A stretch of 64,000 bases of DNA, taken from contig JAKFVT010000002.1 of assembly GCA_021732005.1 (NCBI GenBank), positions 1-64,000 of the forward strand, in the 5' to 3' direction. Within the stretch, counting starts at the first letter, position 1. Each line of letters begins with the position of its first letter. Source of the stretch: Mycobacterium sp. (GTDB taxonomy: Bacteria > Actinomycetota > Actinomycetes > Mycobacteriales > Mycobacteriaceae). The translations under genes were made by a program, and so were the position numbers. Shown here piece after piece: positions 8,715-19,228 of this stretch. The notes below the pieces were generated by a model. That model had not been told where the DNA came from and made no database searches. It saw nothing but the letters and a program-made list of their open reading frames with translations.

Positions 8715-9332
8715 GTGTCTGACATGTCTGCCGTAGAGGTCCGCCTCGGCGGCTTCGTCGATTTCGTCTGCGCCCGCAGCACCGGCCGGATTGCAGCTGT
8801 CGCAGACGTCGTCAGCATATATGCGGGGCCGTACGCGCCTGAACGCGATTTCTACGGGCCTATGCGGAGAGCCGTTCTGGACGGGATCGCGAACGGAGAC
8901 GATCTTCGACGGACGCGCGAGGTTTGCGAGTCGTGCCATCCGAAGAAGCGGAAACACTACCGAGCGTTGGCCGAAGGCTGGCAGCGCTGGCGCAAGGGTA
9001 AAGACCTCGTCATCAATCCGCGTGGTGAGGATTGGTGCCCGCAGGAACTCGTCGTGAGGGTCGCGCCGCCGCTGATCGTTCGGTCGCGGAGTCGACGAGA
9101 CTTAGTGTGGCTCTACTACAAAGAACCCGAACTCACTAGTGATGCGGCAAGGATCGCTAATCGCATCATTCAGATGTCAATCCCCGCCGAAATTGGCAAC
9201 CCAGCGGTGCTAGACGTGCGGCGGTCCAAGCTCCATCGACTTGGTGCGCGTCTACCGAAGGGGTTCGACGCTCTGTTGAACGCAGAAGTGTCAGCCTTCT
9301 TGAGTCTGTACGAGGAACTGCGCTCCGCCTGA
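8715..9332 (+). CDS. Hypothetical protein, 205 aa
   Basis: Not recognised. A soluble, basic, Arg/Trp-rich protein with CESCHPKKRKHYRAL (CxxCH, about residues 74-88) and a long C-terminal helix ending SAFLSLYEELRSA. GTG 8715 has GGAGG five bases upstream; ATG 8724 is the alternative. It lies alone after dnaB, outside the conserved ponA1-dnaB block, and is followed by decayed sequence, so it may be recently acquired. The preceding 160 bases hold no visible gene. Confidence 0.6.
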   Translation: MSDMSAVEVRLGGFVDFVCARSTGRIAAVADVVSIYAGPYAPERDFYGPMRRAVLDGIANGDDLRRTREVCESCHPKKRKHYRALAEGWQRWRKGKDLVINPRGEDWCPQELVVRVAPPLIVRSRSRRDLVWLYYKEPELTSDAARIANRIIQMSIPAEIGNPAVLDVRRSKLHRLGARLPKGFDALLNAEVSAFLSLYEELRSA

Positions 9333-9344
9333 GTGCCGAGATAG

Positions 9345-9485
9345 CACGAAGAGGCCCTAGATGAGCGAGTCCGAACGCTGCCGCTACGTCTCGCACCCGT
9401 TGCCGGTGAAGTCTTGGAACTCGTAGCTGAACGCATTGCCAACCGCACGCACGCTGTGTTCGCGACGTACTTTCGGCTGTGGGCT
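9345..9485 (+). pseudogene. Decayed TniQ-like N-terminal fragment
   Basis: The frame containing base 9360 reads RTLPLRLAPVAGEVLELVAE and then RIANRT, resembling the start of TniQ-family proteins (LP-R-PP--GE-L-SW-----A). No start codon with a ribosome-binding site is evident, a stop precedes at 9342, and similarity fades after about 45 codons. TniQ proteins accompany Tn7/Tn5053-type transposition, so this may be the scar of a mobile element. The call rests on short motif resemblance only. Confidence 0.4.
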
Positions 9486-9495
9486 TGGACTCGCA

Positions 9496-9804
9496 TTACG
9501 GCGAGGGCACGCGCACCAAGTCGATCTCGCACCGGGTGGCCTCTGCCCGCGCAGCGTTGGTAGCCGTATCGTCGAGGACGAGGTGTGCCAGCACCTGGTC
9601 GGCGCGGCTCATTGGTCCTGGGGTGAGAGAACCCGAATAGTGTTCCGTAGCGTCCGCCCAAGGCCCGCAGATCCGAGGCCAGGAGCCCGGGCCGGTCGAC
9701 GGCGAGGTCGGCGGCTTCGTCCGCGCCGGGAAGCTCCCGATAACCGCCGAGGACGCTGCGGTAGGATCGTCCGAGTCAGGATCGATACGGCGGTATTTCG
9801 TCAT
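9496..9804 (-). CDS. Uncertain small ORF, 102 aa
   Basis: Starts MTKYRRIDPDSDDPTA and is Pro/Thr/Ser-rich in the middle, with no recognised domain and a weak ribosome-binding site. The surrounding 9333..9929 region looks like decayed DNA. It could be a small real gene or a chance frame in high-GC sequence; nothing else in the gap looks better. Confidence 0.25.
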   Translation of the reverse strand: MTKYRRIDPDSDDPTAASSAVIGSFPARTKPPTSPSTGPGSWPRICGPWADATEHYSGSLTPGPMSRADQVLAHLVLDDTATNAARAEATRCEIDLVRVPSP

Positions 9805-9929
9805 CGTCTCTATGTTGCGCCTACGGCTGAAAGCCTAAGAACTTCAACGGAAATCCGGTGGCGGCCCGACATCGACCTACAACGGATCAGCGCCAGGCCT
9901 CGGCGACGGCTGCGTCGTCACCGCGCCGA

Positions 9930-11717
9930 TCACGCATCGAAGTAGATCACGTCGCTGCGCGCCGCGACGACATCCATGTATCGGCGGGTGAACAGGTCGA
10001 AGTAGTTGCGCAGCGACGCCCCGGAGCAGTCGACACGCCCCGGTGCCGGCCGATCGAATTGGTAGCCGACTCCACCCTCGAATGCCCGCCACGCCAGCAT
10101 GTCCCGGGTGACAGAGTCGTCGATAATCCGGAAGGTGTCGCCGCCTTCGAACGCCAGTCCGTAGAGGTTCGCGCTGGGGAAGTGGGGAATCAGTTCGAGG
10201 TTATAGGCGCGTGCCGGCGTTTCCCCGCCGGCCGCCGGTGTCGTTCCAAGCGGGGCGATATCGTTTGCGGCCGGCTGACTGTAGTCCTGGGTGGACGCGG
10301 TCTGCCCTGGCCACGGCTCGTTCTCTGTCCACTCCTTGGTCCTGTTTTTGTTACCTCCGAATAGCTTTTTCAGCAACCAGGCCAACAGAAAGACCAGCAG
10401 GCCGACAAGTGCACCAATCGCCGCGCCGATCGGCCCACCCGGGGAGCCTGCTGCTGCGCCTGCCGCTATGGCGGAGCCCAACCCGGCCCACCATTGCCAA
10501 CTGTTCGGGTCGTAGTCGAGACCTTCCTTGCCGTTCTGGGCGAGCTGCTGGTTGTCGATATTGTCGGTACCCACGCCGTAGCCCTGCATGCTGAGGCTGT
10601 TCGCCCAGATCACCGGATGACTGCCCCCAGGGTTGTCCCGGCCCTCCTCATCGACGAACCCCACGCTGGGGTGGCGCAGCGGAAGCACCTGCGCCATTGT
10701 CGGTGAGCTGCTGACAAACAGCAGCGGCTCCACCGCTACCCGCTGCACTGCGGCGCGGACGTCGTTGGGCGGCAGCAGGATCCCCACCGCCAGATGGTGG
10801 AACTCCCGGTTGGATGCTACCCCGTTGTTCAGGCGCCGAGCAGCGTCGTCGGCGGGATAGAACGCATGGAAGATCACCATCAGCGGATCCCCCACCTCGA
10901 CCACTGCGGTGCTGGCGGTCAACCCTCGCGCCAGGGGCAGCAGCGGGTCAGCGTGGATTCGGTTGCGGCGCAGCGCCTCGAATCGGCCACCTCGCTCAGC
11001 GGTCTGACTGTAGTGAGCGTTGACCCGCAGCGCTGCGGCCAGTGACTTCACTTCGGCATACAACGCGGGCACCAGCTTGCCGGGTGTGAGTCGGGCGTCG
11101 GCCGCCGGTAGGTTCAGATGCCCCGCTGTCAAGGGGTAGGTGGGATAGGCCGGTGCCGGAGGATCCAGGGCAATAGTGGCCACGAAAGGCTGCCGCGCGG
11201 CGTACGCGGGGGGATCCACCGCAGCGCCGGACCATACTGCCGGGTTGTCGAACATCACCGAGAAGAGGTTGCCCGCCAGGGCCCGGGTCCCCGCCGCGTC
11301 GTAATACTGACCCCGAAGCAGCCCGTCATCGGTGGACAAGTAGTTCCCGACGTCGATTGGCCAGTAGTTCTGACTGTCAGGGTGCCGGATCACCGGGGAG
11401 AGCTTGGTGACCGCGGCCAGAGCGTCAGCCACGTCCAGGTTGACCAGCGAACCGAACAGCTCATGCAGCGTACGGCCCAGGACACGTTGGAAGCGTTGGA
11501 GCTGAGCGGCCTGATCACCGTTGGCGGCAGCGATACGGTCATCAAGTGCGGCCATGGTCGGGATGCGCACAAATCCTGCCGTGTTGGCCGCGGCGTTGAA
11601 GACTCCAGCGGTAAACAGCTCGGCAGGCTCGGTCAGCCCGGTGAATTCGGGATCTAGGGTCAATAGCTCAAAGAACCGTTCGATGAAGTATTCGCGGACG
11701 GTGTCGATTCGAGTCAT
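9930..11717 (-). CDS. Membrane-anchored protein with Vps62-like motifs, 595 aa
   Basis: A large protein of unknown function. The middle contains IFHAFYPADDA, REFHHLAVGILLPP, PLLFVSSSP and SHPVIWANSLSMQGYG, which follow the order of the Vps62/DUF946 family (FYP, W/F-E/H-H-x-x-V, YxSxH, HPVVYxAxxSHAxY). A Gly/Ala-rich hydrophobic hairpin (about residues 410-455) followed by LLKKLFGGNKNR suggests one or two membrane passes. There is no signal peptide. ATG 11717 has GGAGG close upstream, while the frame continues to 11897 without a better start. It lies 13 bases downstream of the LamG-like gene on the same strand. The Vps62 relation is inference. Confidence 0.6.
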   Translation of the reverse strand: MTRIDTVREYFIERFFELLTLDPEFTGLTEPAELFTAGVFNAAANTAGFVRIPTMAALDDRIAAANGDQAAQLQRFQRVLGRTLHELFGSLVNLDVADALAAVTKLSPVIRHPDSQNYWPIDVGNYLSTDDGLLRGQYYDAAGTRALAGNLFSVMFDNPAVWSGAAVDPPAYAARQPFVATIALDPPAPAYPTYPLTAGHLNLPAADARLTPGKLVPALYAEVKSLAAALRVNAHYSQTAERGGRFEALRRNRIHADPLLPLARGLTASTAVVEVGDPLMVIFHAFYPADDAARRLNNGVASNREFHHLAVGILLPPNDVRAAVQRVAVEPLLFVSSSPTMAQVLPLRHPSVGFVDEEGRDNPGGSHPVIWANSLSMQGYGVGTDNIDNQQLAQNGKEGLDYDPNSWQWWAGLGSAIAAGAAAGSPGGPIGAAIGALVGLLVFLLAWLLKKLFGGNKNRTKEWTENEPWPGQTASTQDYSQPAANDIAPLGTTPAAGGETPARAYNLELIPHFPSANLYGLAFEGGDTFRIIDDSVTRDMLAWRAFEGGVGYQFDRPAPGRVDCSGASLRNYFDLFTRRYMDVVAARSDVIYFDA

Positions 11718-11730
11718 CAGGTCCTCCGTT

Positions 11731-12984
11731 TCATTGACCGCAGCAGCGGCTGGCGCTCGGGTGTTCCGCGGCGCAGGGCGGCTTTTCGGGTGTGTCGTGT
11801 GGGCAGCGGCAACGTCCATGGCCGCTCTCGTGTCCGGTGCATCGTCCCGAATTGCAGTAGCGGTCGACCCAGCCGTCGATCCCTGAGATGCCACCATCTG
11901 CCCCCAACCCCGCGGGCGGGGGGAATCCGGTAGTGCACCATTGGTGGTGGTCGCGCCAAATCTGCTGCCACCGTTGAGGACTGAGAGGAAAGGCGGCCAG
12001 CAGGTTCATCGCTTCCATCGTGAATGCGGACTCCGCGGCCGGGTTTCCCGCACGCGCTGCGGCATACACCTTTCCCAGCAGAGTGCTCAGCTCAGGGTCC
12101 TTCAGCAGATCGGTGTTGGCGTTCTCGTTCTTCACCGTGAGCCGGCCGAGGTCATCAGCCAGGGCCAAGATGGTGTCGAGTGCGCCACCGGGCTCCTGAG
12201 ATTGTCCGACGACCACAGCTGCCAGACGCCGAACAGCACCGACGACGGCACCACCAAAATCAGCGACCGACGCTTGCTCTGCTGAGGTGAGCTCCACCTT
12301 CATCGCTGCCTGGATCATCTCCAGGCGGCTTGTCCCGTCCGAGCCGTCACAGAGCAACGTGTTGAGAATCTCGACGACTTCCTCACGTTCATCGAGTGTG
12401 TCGATCCAGATGGGTCCCATGAGCCCGGTAAACGTGTAGCGGGAGTCCCCTCCCGGCCAGTACCCCACCCGGATACCGGCAGCACCCACCGGCTGGATGG
12501 GCAAGCCAGCGGTGATCCGCGTCCCGAGCAGCTGCCCGTCCAGGCTCACTGTCAGTACTTGCCCTGAGTCGTAGAGGAATTCGGCAAAGTGCCACCGGCC
12601 GGTTTTCACACAGCCGGGCTGACTCGATAGGCCCCACCAAGGCCCGGACCCGTCATTGATCGTTCCCCGCAGAACGCCGCCGGGCTCGACGAACAGCGCG
12701 AAGGATCCGTCACCCTCGACAAGATTGTGTCGTTTCGCCACGTCGGCGGTCTTGAAGTAGGCCCGTACCCGAACACCACGCCATCCCGCGAATTCCGGCC
12801 GCGGGCCGACCACAATCTTCGATTCCGGGTTGTCGTAGCGTACCGCGGTAGGGATCCCCGCCGCCGGCGTGTCGATCCAGCGTGATGAGTCCGGTAACTC
12901 GACGCGCCCGTGGAACCCATGGCCCGTGTCATCTAACGCCGCGTGATTCTCAAAGCTGAACTGCAGCAGAGGTTTCCAAGGCAT
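11731..12984 (-). CDS. LamG/concanavalin A-like protein with Cys/His-rich tail
   Basis: The N-terminal half (about residues 1-205) has the beta-sandwich pattern of LamG/pentraxin-like lectin folds: PLLQFSFENHAALDDTGHG at the start, then GRWHFAEFLYDSGQVLTVSL and DGQLLGTRI, and YTFTGLMGPIWIDTL. A helical part follows. The last about 45 residues are Cys/His-rich (RYCNSGRCTGHESGHG, then further Cys pairs), suggesting a metal site or disulfide knot. There is no signal peptide. The chosen ATG 12984 is preceded by GGGGG; TTG 12996 is possible. It forms a two-gene operon with the Vps62-like gene. Ligand and function are unknown. Confidence 0.6.
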   Translation of the reverse strand: MPWKPLLQFSFENHAALDDTGHGFHGRVELPDSSRWIDTPAAGIPTAVRYDNPESKIVVGPRPEFAGWRGVRVRAYFKTADVAKRHNLVEGDGSFALFVEPGGVLRGTINDGSGPWWGLSSQPGCVKTGRWHFAEFLYDSGQVLTVSLDGQLLGTRITAGLPIQPVGAAGIRVGYWPGGDSRYTFTGLMGPIWIDTLDEREEVVEILNTLLCDGSDGTSRLEMIQAAMKVELTSAEQASVADFGGAVVGAVRRLAAVVVGQSQEPGGALDTILALADDLGRLTVKNENANTDLLKDPELSTLLGKVYAAARAGNPAAESAFTMEAMNLLAAFPLSPQRWQQIWRDHHQWCTTGFPPPAGLGADGGISGIDGWVDRYCNSGRCTGHESGHGRCRCPHDTPEKPPCAAEHPSASRCCGQ

Positions 12985-13385
<401 letters not shown>

Positions 13386-13745
13386 CTACGCCTCACCCAA
13401 ACTCGGCCGGTAATCGGCCGCCTCGGCCTCGGCAGCAAGCAGTGCGCCCAGCTCGCCCTCCTGCTGGGCAACGAACACGCCGATCACCTGCCGGCATACC
13501 TCCGGCACGCTCACCCCACGCAGACCCGCAATACGTGTCAGCCCGACCATCGCTGACGTAGACACGTGAAACTGCACAGTGAACTGACCGCACGAACCAT
13601 CGTCAGGCGGCAACCCCGGACCCACGACCACAGGTTCATCCACCCCGTACTCGTCGACCTGGGCACCCCGAGCTCGCTCAACAGCTCCACCACGACCACC
13701 GCCGGCGGCCGGATCCGGGAACTCCTCATGACTGAACAAACCCAT
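13386..13745 (-). CDS. Putative small protein, 119 aa
   Basis: Not recognised. Codon use on this strand is coding-like. The N-terminal half is Gly/Pro-rich and probably disordered; the C-terminal half (QFTVQFHVSTSAMVGLTRIA, then GVSVPEVCRQVIGVF) reads as a short strand followed by helices, loosely like ribbon-helix-helix proteins. No catalytic motif and no clear ribosome-binding site. The 13746..13881 gap to the sulfatase holds nothing visible. Confidence 0.4.
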   Translation of the reverse strand: MGLFSHEEFPDPAAGGGRGGAVERARGAQVDEYGVDEPVVVGPGLPPDDGSCGQFTVQFHVSTSAMVGLTRIAGLRGVSVPEVCRQVIGVFVAQQEGELGALLAAEAEAADYRPSLGEA

Positions 13746-13857
13746 TCCGTTAACGCTAGACCTCGCAGAATCCCCAGCCCGCCAACTAAGCGACGGCGAT
13801 CGCCAGAGACCAATGTGGCGCGCTGGTGAAAAAGCAATTTAACGGTGGGTCCAGTAG

Positions 13858-15495
<1,638 letters not shown>

Positions 15496-15544
15496 CCGCG
15501 TAGGCAGTCGGGTTGTGGAATCCGCTGGCGCTTAGCCTGTGCTG

Positions 15545-15985
15545 ATGCCACGCAAACTCAGTGACGAAGAAGTTGAGGCGTACCTGGACAGCCGCCCGGG
15601 CTGGGCGATCCTGACCACCATTGAAAAAGACGGCTTCCCGCACTCCGTACCCCTCGGATACTTCCGCCTCGGCCGCGACGTCATCCTCGGTGTGCGAGAT
15701 GGCACCCGCAAAGTGGCCAACATCGAAAGCAACCCGAACGTGAGCATCTTGCTCGAAGACGGCTCCACAATGGCAGATATCCGCGGTGTGATGCTTCAAG
15801 GCCGCGCCCGCATCGTTCGCGAACCGGGGGAGGCGCTCGAACTCGCGCGGGAAGGCGCTCGGGCCCGGGGCGTGGCAGAGTCCGACTGGCCTACCGCACC
15901 CAGACCGGGCGCCGCCTATATCCGCGTGACACCCGTTCGAACAGTGTCCTGGGACTACGGAAATTCAACGTCAGACCACGCTTAG
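15545..15985 (+). CDS. Pyridoxamine 5'-phosphate oxidase-like flavin/F420-binding protein
   Basis: Split beta-barrel protein of 146 aa. AYLDSRPGWAILTTIEKDG, PHSVPLGYFRLG, RKVANIESNPNVSILLED and GVMLQGRARIV follow the PNPOx-like/FDOR pattern found in many mycobacterial F420- or FMN-dependent reductases. Cofactor choice is not certain. ATG 15545 is preferred over GTG 15539. It lies 49 bases after the sulfatase. Confidence 0.8.
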   Translation: MPRKLSDEEVEAYLDSRPGWAILTTIEKDGFPHSVPLGYFRLGRDVILGVRDGTRKVANIESNPNVSILLEDGSTMADIRGVMLQGRARIVREPGEALELAREGARARGVAESDWPTAPRPGAAYIRVTPVRTVSWDYGNSTSDHA

Positions 15986-16119
15986 TCTGCCGACGCCGCA
16001 CGGGCGCCGTGCCTCGTCGCCGCTCGGCTAGACAACGTTCAACCCAGTTCGTAGCCTTGCCCGGGACATCGACAGCCGGGCCAGGACCGCTCCATGACCG
16101 AAGGATCGTGACAATCCGC

Positions 16120-17232
16120 ATGACCGGGATTCGCCACAGCCTTCGCCGGGCGGTATGTGGTGCCGGGGCTGTGTTGCTTGTGATGGCCGCACCGCTGGGT
16201 GCAGTGCATGCGGAGCCGGCCGACGACGCGTTGGGCAGGCTGAACGAGTTGTCTCAACAGGCGGTGCGCAGCCGCGAGGCCGTCACGGCCGCTCAGCGCG
16301 ACGCCGACGCCGCGCAGGCCCAGCAGGCCGCGGCGGAGGACCGCCAACGCGCCGACCTGGCCGCGTTGGAGGCCGCGAACAATCAACTGGCGCCCTATCA
16401 AGCCGCGGTCGACCGCCTCGCGGCGATGACCTACATGGGCGGCGGCGAAAGCCAGATGGCGGCGGTTCTCAGTGCGTCGTCGCCGCAACGTCTCATCGAC
16501 GAGTTGTCGCTGCAGCATCTGGTGGACGCCACGACCGCGGATCAGATGAGGGGATATCGGGACACGCGCGAGCGTGCCGCAGCCGTCGCCCGTGCCTCAG
16601 AGCAATCAGCCGCGGACGCGCGCGGCGCGGCCGAGCGGGCTGCCGCTATCCAAGCGGACCTGCAATCCACGTGGCAGGAACTGCTGCGCCAGATCGCCGC
16701 AGCGGAAGCGCAGTACGCGGCGTTGACTCCCCAGCAGCAAGCGGTGATCGACAACGCAGCACCGCCGCCATCGCCACCGGAAGCGCTGCCCCCGCAGGAC
16801 CCGGCGATCGTCGCGATGCCCGGCCTGCCTCCCGGTGACCTGGCTCCGCCACCGGAAGCAGCCATCCCGGACGATCCCGCGGCATTGCCCGTCGGTGTTG
16901 CCAATGAGGTTGGCCTCCAACCCAATACGATCCTGGCCGCACGCACTATCAGCGCGCAGTTCCCTCAGATCTCCACCATCGACGGGGTACGGCCGGACTC
17001 GAAGCCGTGGCATCCGCGCGGTCTGGCGATCGACATCATGATCCCCAATCCCGGGAGTTCCGAAGGCATCGCCCTGGGCGACCAGATCCGCGCGTTCGCG
17101 CTGGCCAACGCCGCCCGATTCGGACTGCAGGACGTGATCTGGCGGGGGGTTTACTCCACGCCGGCCGGGCCTCAAGCCACGGGGTACGGACACTTCGACC
17201 ACGTGCACATCACCACCACCCCGCGCGGCTGA
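16120..17232 (+). CDS. Secreted coiled-coil protein with C-terminal ARB-07466-like domain (paralogue 1)
   Basis: Exported protein of about 370 aa: signal peptide (VCGAGAVLLVMAAPLGAVHA), long Ala/Gln-rich coiled coil with SPQRLIDELSLQ, a Pro-rich linker, and a C-terminal domain with HPRGLAIDIMIPNP and FDHVHITTT. The last two motifs match the M15/ARB-07466-type fold of mycobacterial cell-wall-associated proteins. It is closely related in design to the gene at 19229..20170. The precise start is uncertain (ATG 16120 or GTG 16108). A cell-wall remodelling or scaffold role is inferred. Confidence 0.78.
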   Translation: MTGIRHSLRRAVCGAGAVLLVMAAPLGAVHAEPADDALGRLNELSQQAVRSREAVTAAQRDADAAQAQQAAAEDRQRADLAALEAANNQLAPYQAAVDRLAAMTYMGGGESQMAAVLSASSPQRLIDELSLQHLVDATTADQMRGYRDTRERAAAVARASEQSAADARGAAERAAAIQADLQSTWQELLRQIAAAEAQYAALTPQQQAVIDNAAPPPSPPEALPPQDPAIVAMPGLPPGDLAPPPEAAIPDDPAALPVGVANEVGLQPNTILAARTISAQFPQISTIDGVRPDSKPWHPRGLAIDIMIPNPGSSEGIALGDQIRAFALANAARFGLQDVIWRGVYSTPAGPQATGYGHFDHVHITTTPRG

Positions 17233-17311
17233 CCTGTCGACCAACCGAGCCCGCCGAACATGTCGGTGGGTGGGCGCATGCTGGCGGCATCCACGACGAA
17301 AGGGGGCCGCG

Positions 17312-17794
17312 ATGTGCTGGCACTGCGACAATCCGGACGGCACCATCGAGGAGTACCTGGAGGAGCTACGCGCGATGATCCAGGACCACGGCTGGGCGGT
17401 TCAATATGTCGAGAGCGACAAGCGACCGTTGGCGTACACAGTCGGATTACATCGTCGCGGTCTCCCGGAACTGCTGATGACCGGTCTGACCCCTGACGTC
17501 TCCTGTCGAGTGCTCAACTCGATCGCACACATGATCGTCGACGACGGCGTCGAGCTTGCGCCGGCGATGCACATCGACTTCGAAGATCAGTTTTTGATCG
17601 AGGTGGCTCAGGTGGAGCACCCCGATGTCCATATGAGATTCGCGGTCGAGCTCTTCGGCCCCAAATTCCCTGCGCTGCAATTGGTATGGGCTGACGAGCA
17701 CAGGCGCTTTCCGTGGGAGGCGGGGTGGGGCCATGGCCGCCGTCGTCAGCCCGTCCTGGGACTTCGCGCACCGTGGCCGAACTGGGCCGCGTGA
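17312..17794 (+). CDS. DUF4262 domain protein
   Basis: Soluble protein of 160 aa. MCWHCDNPDGTIEEYLEEL, WAVQYVESDKRPLAYTVGL, GLPELLMTGL and LQLVWADEHRRFPWE are the DUF4262 pattern. ATG 17312 has AAAGGGGG upstream. The function of the family is unknown. It lies between the two coiled-coil secreted protein genes with no sign of an operon. Confidence 0.82.
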   Translation: MCWHCDNPDGTIEEYLEELRAMIQDHGWAVQYVESDKRPLAYTVGLHRRGLPELLMTGLTPDVSCRVLNSIAHMIVDDGVELAPAMHIDFEDQFLIEVAQVEHPDVHMRFAVELFGPKFPALQLVWADEHRRFPWEAGWGHGRRRQPVLGLRAPWPNWAA

Positions 17795-17897
17795 ACTATC
17801 GGCCGACGCACGGGCGGTAGGTCACGCGAGCTTGGCAGCAACACCCATCTTGTCGAGCTCGGTAACGCAACGCACATCCGGCAGCGATACTGACGAC

Positions 17898-18209
17898 ATG
17901 GTTAACAAAATTGCTGCTGTCCTGCTCAGCGCGGCCGCTATGGCTGTAATCCCTGCGGCGATCGCCCCGGTGGCCCAGGCCGACGTATGCGGCGACATCG
18001 GTGGTCGGCACGTGACTGTCGGCGGATGCACCCCGGGTATCGCCGGCGATGCCGTGGACGCGGCTGTCGCGGGTGACTGGGTTCGGTACGGCTTGCCGGA
18101 GACCTACGCGTTTTCGCTGGTCCCCGCATTCCCCGGCGAACAGCCCTGCATCTCTCCGGCCGGGCTGCCGTACTACACCCCCGGCGACGCTCCCTGCTGG
18201 GTCGGGTAG
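17898..18209 (+). CDS. Small secreted protein, 103 aa
   Basis: A Sec signal peptide (KIAAVLLSAAAMAVIPAAIA, cleavage likely after AQA) is followed by a mature part of about 75 residues with four Cys (VCGDIG, GGCTPG, QPCISP, APCWVG) that could make two disulfides. It resembles small exported mycobacterial proteins of unknown role. ATG 17898 begins the signal peptide, so the longer upstream frame is not used. Confidence 0.75.
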   Translation: MVNKIAAVLLSAAAMAVIPAAIAPVAQADVCGDIGGRHVTVGGCTPGIAGDAVDAAVAGDWVRYGLPETYAFSLVPAFPGEQPCISPAGLPYYTPGDAPCWVG

Positions 18210-18239
18210 CTCCTATCCGAGGACCCCTAGTCTCGGAGC

Positions 18240-19115
18240 ATGACCACCGCTGCCCAAGAACAGCCCGTCGTTGTCGGCATTGACGGATCGGACGCCTCTC
18301 TCGGTGCTGCCCGGTGGGCTGCGGAGTTCGCCACCACACATGCCCTCCCTCTGACGTTGCTGCATGCGGTCCCGCGGCTGGAGTGGCATTTCGCCGGCCC
18401 TGAAGCACCCACCGAGCCCGAGGGCAACGGCGACGAGGTGCTCACGGCGGTGGAAGCCGACGTGCGGTCGGAGTATCCCGAGCTTGCGATCCGCACGGCG
18501 ATGGTCAAGGCCGCGGTCGCGACGGCCGTGGCAGATGCCTCGCAATCGGCCCGGCTACTGGTGGTGGGCGCCGGCGCAGCGGACCATCGAGCGCTGGGCG
18601 GCCACGCCGTGAGGATCGTCCATCGGGCTCAGTGTCCGGTCGTGGTCTGGCGAGCCCCCGTCGCCAAGCGGACCGGCAAACCGTTGCCGGTCGTGGTCGG
18701 TATCGACGACTCAGAGGCGTCCAGCCGGGCTCTCGCGGAAGCCTTTGACATCGCCCGCGGATTGCATGCGCCGCTGACGGTGGTGCACATGTGGGAGATC
18801 GACGCGGCGGTCGGAATGGGCGACCTCGGCGGCGAGGGGAATATGGACTGGCAGTTACTTAATGTGCTGGAGACCCAGCAGCGCCGGCGGATGGACGAGC
18901 TGGTGCAACCGCTGGCCAGGAAGTATCCCAACGCCCACGTCGTAAAGGTTTTTCAGGACATCAGCCCGGCGAAAGGCCTAGCCGATCTATCACGGGAGGC
19001 TCAGCTGGTGGTCGTGGGCAGTCACGGCCGCGGGAGGCTGGCCGGCTCGGTCCTCGGGTCGGTGGGCCAGAACCTGATCCATCACGCCGAGTGCCCGGTG
19101 CTGGTGGTCCGGTAA
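18240..19115 (+). CDS. Universal stress protein, two tandem UspA domains
   Basis: Cytosolic protein of 291 aa with two UspA domains (about residues 1-145 and 155-291). The first opens VVVGIDGSDASLGAARWA; the second ends VVVGSHGRGRLAGSVLGSVG, the G2xG9xG(S/T) ATP-binding loop. Such tandem Usp proteins are common in mycobacteria and are often induced by hypoxia through DosR. No clear DosR box was verified. It stands alone between small genes. Confidence 0.93.
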   Translation: MTTAAQEQPVVVGIDGSDASLGAARWAAEFATTHALPLTLLHAVPRLEWHFAGPEAPTEPEGNGDEVLTAVEADVRSEYPELAIRTAMVKAAVATAVADASQSARLLVVGAGAADHRALGGHAVRIVHRAQCPVVVWRAPVAKRTGKPLPVVVGIDDSEASSRALAEAFDIARGLHAPLTVVHMWEIDAAVGMGDLGGEGNMDWQLLNVLETQQRRRMDELVQPLARKYPNAHVVKVFQDISPAKGLADLSREAQLVVVGSHGRGRLAGSVLGSVGQNLIHHAECPVLVVR

Positions 19116-19228
19116 TTGGCACGGTTGGACAACCACCGCACCGTTTCGTAACCTTTCCGAGACCTGAGCCACATGGGTCTGCAATTCGACGGAGACGACG
19201 TCGCCCGGCAGTCAAAGGATGCGCAGTC

